A stretch of DNA of 64,000 nucleotides from NCBI RefSeq assembly GCF_019320115.1, contig NC_089586.1, forward strand, positions 4,035,172 through 4,099,171, in the 5' to 3' direction. Under the pieces are notes generated by a model. The model saw only the letters and a program-made list of their open reading frames with translations, was not told the origin of the DNA and did no database searches. The position numbers and the translations under genes were made by a program. The DNA is from Miscanthus floridulus (Eukaryota > Streptophyta > Magnoliopsida > Poales > Poaceae). Shown one piece after another: positions 59,346 through 64,000 of the stretch; position 1 is the stretch's first letter, and every line of letters begins with the position of its first letter.

Positions 59346-60900
59346 TTCAGGGCAAAGGAACTAGGGCACCGAGCCCGCTATGGTCTAGGGGTTCGAAGGT
59401 TGGGGCCCTAGGGGTTTCGACAGCCGCCCCAGGGGCAACAGAGTCAGGGGCGACTACGGGCGAGCCTATACGAGGCCGAGGTCCCAAGCAAGCGAAACGC
59501 TTGGGACGCCCTGTGTCGATGTCCGAGACCGATAGGGAGGTCTCCGAATGGGATCCCACCGTAGGGAGGCACCGAGCCACCGAGGCCCAGCGAACGGCCT
59601 CGGCACCCACTAGAGAAACCCTCCGGTACTCTTGGAGCGCGTCTCCGGACCGCTAGCCGACCCCCAGCGAACGGGGTACGGGCCTCCACTCGGACTTAAC
59701 CGATAACAGCTCACCGGAAATGCCATCGCTCGCGCCCACCGAGGGTAGCGTGGCACATTTCCACCCCTCCTTCCGAGCGAAAAGGAAGCGCGAGGGTCGA
59801 ATAAAAAGTCAGGAGAATCCCCTGACGGCCCTCTTGCCCAGCGCAGAGGCTAAGGGACTCTTCCTGCAAAACCATTGCCGAGGCCCAGCGACTTAGGGCT
59901 CGCACACGAGGGGGCTCGGCAAAACAAACCCTCCTTCCGAGCGAAAAGGAAGCGCGAGGGTCGTTCAAAAAAGCCAGAAGAATCTCCTGACGGCCCTCTT
60001 GCTCCGTGCAGAGGCTAGGGAGCTCCTTCTGCAAAAGACGCCGAGACCCCCCGACCTAGGCTCGCACCCGAGGGGGGCTCGGCAGACAGACCCTCACGCG
60101 CGAGGGGCGAACCAAAAGCCAGGGGGACCTCTGACCGCTCTCTCGCTCCTGTGCGAGAGACTCGGGGGCTCCTCCTGCAACTTTGCCGAGACCCAGCGGC
60201 TCAGGCTCGCACACGAGTGGGCTCGGCAAACAGCCCCCCGTCCGAGCGAAAAGGACGTGCGGGGGACGGACAAAAAAGTCGGGAGGACCCCTGACCGCCC
60301 TCTCGCTCCGTGCGGAGGCTCGGGGGCTCTTCCTGCACCCAAGATAAAGACAAGCGAACCAGAGCCCGTTACGGTCCAGGGGTTCGAAGGCTTGGGCCCC
60401 CAGGGGTTTCGACAGCTGCCCCAGGGCAAAAGAGTCAGGGACGACTACGGGCGAGCCTGTACGAGCGCGCCCTGTGTCGTGTCCGAGACCGGCAGGGAGG
60501 TCTCCGAATGGGATCCCACTGTAGGGAGGCACCGAGCCACCGAGGCCTCAGCGAACGGCCTCGGCACCCACTAGAGAAACCCGTCCGGTACTCTTGGAGC
60601 GCGTCTCCGGACCGCTAGCCGACCCCCAGCGAACGGGGTACGGGCCTCCACTCGGACTTACCCGATAAGCAGCTCACCGGAAATGCCGTCGCTCGCTGCC
60701 CACCGAGGGTAGCATGGCATCTTCCACCCCTCCTTCCGAGCGAAAAGGAAGCACGAGGGTCGTACAAAAAGCCGGGGGAACCCCTGACGGCCCTCTCGCT
60801 CCAGGCGGAGGCTAAGGGGCTCTTTCCGCAGCATCGTCGAGGCCCTGCGATCCGAACTCGCACCCACGGGCCTGAGCAAACACAATGAAAACCCCTCACT
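59346..60900. repeat. Nested tandem repeats in the 3' region of element B
   Basis: Two levels are seen. First, a block around 59357-59790 (containing GGGGTTTCGACAG, GTCTCCGAATGGGATCCCAC and GGAGCGCGTCTCCGGACCGC) is repeated at 60357-60755, so the large unit is about 1 kb. Second, within it a unit of about 155-170 bp, marked by CCGAGCGAAAAGGA and CCTGACGGCCCTC and ending in CTCGCACACGAG...GCTCGGC, recurs at about 59765, 59931, 60090, 60240 and 60730. Non-coding; ORFs through it are repeat artefacts. Confidence 0.8.
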
Positions 60901-61081
60901 CGAGAGAGAAAAAAGCCCCTGAAGAAGTGAAATCACTCCTCTAGGGCCCTCGGGGGCTACACCCAGCGGGTGCGCTCGCGCGCAACCCACCGAAACCTCG
61001 AGTACAAAACACCATCCCAACAGGAACTATCAAGGAGCCAATTCTCGTCAGAACCTCAGGGGGAGTGCCTCCACTCCCCCC

Positions 61082-61097
61082 AAGGCTCGGGGGCTAC
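61082..61097 (+). other. Polypurine tract region of element B
   Basis: AAGGCTCGGGGGCTAC stands directly in front of the 3' LTR start TGTCGGGATAC. Copies of GGCTCGGGGGC are also scattered through the preceding repeats. Confidence 0.65.
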
Positions 61098-62310
61098 TGT
61101 CGGGATACGTGAGAAGGGGTACCCTAAGCAAGAACCAAAAAAACGACTGCTTAGACTTCGTGAAAGTCGAAACCAGCTAAACCCACCGCTGGCCTCGGCC
61201 GATTCTCCGACTCGCCCGAGGCCCCCTCACCGCTGACCTCGGGCGATCCCCCACCAAGGCCTCGGCCGACCCCCTCATCGTCAGGCCTCGGCCGGGCCTG
61301 CCGACTCTCCGTCTCGCGCGAGGCGGGCTCGGCAGCACTCCGCTGCCTCTTCCTTCACCCGTCCCTCTGACTAAACGTCGTGTCGCATTAACTCAGCCAA
61401 ACTACTGCCCCTGACATCGGCCAGCATGCTCGGCACAGTACAGCGGAATGGCCGACGGGACTAGGAGGCAGGACTGGGCAGGGGTTACCCGCCACTGTGC
61501 CTAACCACTATGCACATGGTTGACGCCCATGCCTCACTGTGCTGCCAACTCCTGCTCCGAGAACAACGCAGCGTGGGGAGCCACGTCTGGGATACTGTGG
61601 CCTCGGAATCAGTACCCAGGACCAATAATTCCCTCCAAGGCCTCGGCAGTTTGCTTCAGAGGCTCGGCAGCCTGAGGATCCATGTCCGCCGAGCCCCCCA
61701 CGATGGCTCGGCCTCGGCATCTGCAGAGCCACAACTCCCTACGATGTCATCGCACGATGACCAGCACGTCGCCCGCCATGTCCTGCATCAAGCTGTACTG
61801 GAGCCCCACGACGCACAAGATCAAGTATGACCGGCGCGTCACTTCTGCACGACAAGGACGGGGCCACTCCATCGACCATACCACAACAGTGGCCGGCTAC
61901 AGGGCTCAGACACGCCACCCCCATTTATAGAGCGCTATGTATGGACGTCCCTGGTTCTCCCTTAGAGTATAAAAGGGAGGGACCGGGGCCATTTCTAGGG
62001 GGAGGAGGAAAGACGAACACACCGATAGAACTACACACTCCTACGCTGCTTGAGAACAACGCCTCAAGCAGCCCGCACCACCCTCGCCGAGACCTGGGGC
62101 TAGCTCCCCTCTCTCACCTAGCTTGTAACCCCCTACTACGAGCACTCCGGTGCAAGAATACGAAGATCGATCTCTCAGACTGGACGTAGGCCCTCGATTG
62201 CCTGAACCAGTATAAACCTTGTGTCTCTTTGCATCACCATCCGGGATTAGGGGCACGCAGCACAAATTCACTCGTTGGTTGAGGGACCCCCGGTTCCAAA
62301 ACAACGACCA
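61098..62310 (+). repeat. 3' LTR of element B (1,213 bp)
   Basis: Starts TGTCGGGATACGTGAG, with its TATA box at 61968-61974, and ends AACGACCA where the 5' LTR has CACCGACA. It is followed by the GCGCG duplication. Differences from the 5' LTR are concentrated in the first 400 bp. Confidence 0.92.
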
Positions 62311-62565
62311 GCGCGCCACCCCCCCTCTGGCCATCCGCCGCGCCCTCCCAGCCAGCACGACGGCGCCCTCTGCGCCATGACGCCCACCACACCTGCCACC
62401 ACCGTCACTGCGCCGTCGCCGCCCCTCATTGCAGCCGTGACTACCGCCGTCGCCCTCACTGTCGCGCTATAACAATACACCGCCCAACTACCGCACGCCC
62501 TTCTCTCTATCCCATGTCCACCCGCCGCCACCGCCGGCCAGCGCTCGTGACTCCTGGCCTGTCTA

Positions 62566-62700
62566 GTTGCAGTTAGTTAGTGAGTCTAGCGTAGTTAGTA
62601 TAGTTAGTGAGTCTAGTTATACATTAGTTGTTGTAGTTAGCCTGTATATCTGTTATATTAGATTAGTTAGTATAGTTATAGTTAGAATAGGTATTAATTT
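62566..62700. repeat. Low-complexity TTAGTTAGT / TAGTATAGTTAG stretch
   Basis: About 130 bp are built from TTAG, TTAGT and TAGTATAG words, including two GAGTCTAG-linked copies. It lies in the presumed leader of the MULE transposase remnant. Confidence 0.6.
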
Positions 62701-62756
62701 ACTGGACATTACGTCGACGATTTTGATGATTGATGTTTCTTGAAATGCTTTTGTAG

Positions 62757-64000
62757 ATGGATTATTGTGTTAGAGTTTTTTTTTTTTTTTACGGAGAAGT
62801 GTTAGGAAATAAGATTGTATGTTTGAGGATATGGAAGAAGAATTGGAATGGTTTATGGACCCTCCTAGCCTTCAACGACCATTGTGTCTGTTTGAATGCA
62901 AATTTGGCAGCGATTTCACACTGAAGGGGAGGTTTGATACTAGGGAGACAACGACACACTATATGTCCTCATACCCTTGCGCGACCCTGCTCACTGATCC
63001 CCGTACACTACGATGCTCCAAGGTTCTAATGTGCCCATGGTGAGGTGGTAGTGGAGAATGGTTACAGGATGGCAGGGTCCAGGACGGGCTGTCCATTGAG
63101 GTGTTTGGAGGCAATGAGCAAGAATTGGGGGTTTGAAGGGAAAGCAGCTCAGGGAACATGGATTTGGATGGTCAGTTGACACAGGAGCAGTTTCATTCAA
63201 GTCAAGTAGGTTGTATAGCAATGATTTTGAGTTTGAACGAGTTCGAACTGGGAAAGGGGGACAGAATCAGTGATGTAGTTAGCATTGATTCGAACAATTT
63301 AGATTGTGACCAGGGAGATAACATGCTATGCCCACACTATTTGCCATGCCAGTACCTATTCATGGTATGCCATCACCAGTACCAACTGAGGTTTTGCATG
63401 CTATCCTCCAGTCAGGGTATCTAGTCACAAATTTGCCAGCAGATGATACCCCCTATGAATTCTGGGGCAGAATTGCGAAGCGCAGCAGTATGTTACCAAC
63501 CACCAACTTACACAACGACTGAGCTTGAGCCAACTAAGGTTGATGAACATACCTTTCAGGGGCGTTCTGAACTATAGGGAGTAGCATGAACGGATATAGC
63601 AGTTTGTGACACCGGTCTATAGATGTGTAGGAAATCATTGTATGGCCATGAGAAAGAAACTCTTAGGAAGTGGATGATATTCAATACAATATCAGAGATG
63701 AAGCTCTTTCTTTAGGACTATGCTGTGTATCACCATACAGCCATACAGCGTCACTCATTCGGACCAGGGTTGAGGTACAATGTGATATGAAAAACGGTCG
63801 TATGTGGAGGTTAAATGCATGAAAGAGACAGAGTGATGGCAAGTGAGGATAAGTAAAGTTGTCGAACCCCACACTTGCCTAACAAATAGAGGGAAGGAAA
63901 ATCATAGCGCTCACTGCACGTTACCTTGCCCATCGTATATTGGGCTCGTTGATGAAATAACGATATTTTGGTGTATTCTTTACACAGTCATATCTGGATT
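62757..64000 (+). pseudogene. MuDR-like (MULE) transposase N-terminal remnant, truncated by window
   Basis: Starting at MDYCVRVF (62757), fragments in changing frames match the N-terminal half of grass MuDR-type transposases: DMEEELEWFMDPPS and FTLKGRFDT (about 62830-62940), EVVVENGYRMAG (about 63043), MPSPVPTEVLHAILQSGYL (63370-63425), TPVYRCVGNHCMAMRKK (about 63610-63660) and VVEPHTCLTNRGKENH (63857-63905), the last resembling the MuDR DNA-binding region. A 14-15 T run after the start, plus frameshifts and stops throughout, make this a dead copy. The catalytic domain would lie beyond the window. Confidence 0.65.

Larger units (their letters stand above)
47028..62310 (+). mobile_element. Tat-type Ty3/gypsy retrotransposon B, complete in structure (15.3 kb)
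   Basis: The LTRs are 47028-48228 and 61098-62310, with the perfect target duplication GCGCG at 47023-47027 and 62311-62315. Inside are a primer-site region (48229), gag-pol (48287-54702), a 6.4-kb 3' region with an antisense gene (58896-55443) and tandem repeats, and a polypurine tract (61082-61097). The coding region is broken by stops and frameshifts, but the structure is intact and the LTRs are still very alike, so this insertion looks younger than element A. Confidence 0.92.

Noticed and set aside
60615..61020. Minus-strand ORFs through the repeats of element B
   Set aside because: They follow the repeat units and recur with them, with no start context or domain.

Overview
This is nuclear DNA from a monocot grass, most likely a panicoid/Andropogoneae species (sorghum, Miscanthus, sugarcane or maize relatives). 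The evidence is nested Ty3/gypsy elements of the Tekay/Del and Tat types, Stowaway and CACTA repeats, a MuDR-type element, and plant genes with very GC-rich first exons. Only two ordinary host genes are supported: an AIG2-like/gamma-glutamylcyclotransferase-like gene (30947-31777, +) and a complete 14-exon AUXIN RESPONSE FACTOR gene of the activator (ARF7/ARF19-like) class (32844-39923, -). Nearly all the rest is transposable-element DNA.

Layout. 1-6630: 5' part of a minus-strand Tekay/Del-like gypsy element (4-kb LTR, initiator-Met-tRNA primer site, an extra ORF whose start copies the histone H3 tail, start of gag). 6636-30200: an old plus-strand LTR element, of which the 3' LTR (28459 to about 30200) and non-coding interior can be recognised. 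It is interrupted by a 2.16-kb solo-LTR-like insert (9279-11438, duplication GTGAC) and by Tat-type element A (12297-26883, minus strand, duplication CGTTT/CATTT). Element A itself holds a second member of the solo-LTR-like family (23151-25526, duplication CAGAG). 30200-40398: the two host genes. 40399-46620: intergenic DNA with a 341-bp MITE, a 254-bp Stowaway MITE, a TGTTGCA-rich minisatellite, a CACTA-derived segment with a coding-like minisatellite, and LINE 3'-end remnants. 46620-64000: a decayed MuDR-like (MULE) transposon whose 5' part is split by Tat-type element B (47028-62310, plus strand, duplication GCGCG).

How the parts work together. Elements A and B each keep the order LTR-PBS-gag-protease-RT-RNaseH-integrase-long 3' region-PPT-LTR, and both are dead through stop codons and frameshifts. 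In both, the 3' region carries an antisense coding region with its own TATA-like box facing away from the 3' LTR. In B this encodes the 'putative gypsy type transposon' (Transposase_28-like) protein.

The most unusual feature is the leader ORF of the first element (806-1795, minus): its protein would begin, after Met removal, with residues 1-17 of histone H3 with only two changes, keeping K4, K9 and S10.
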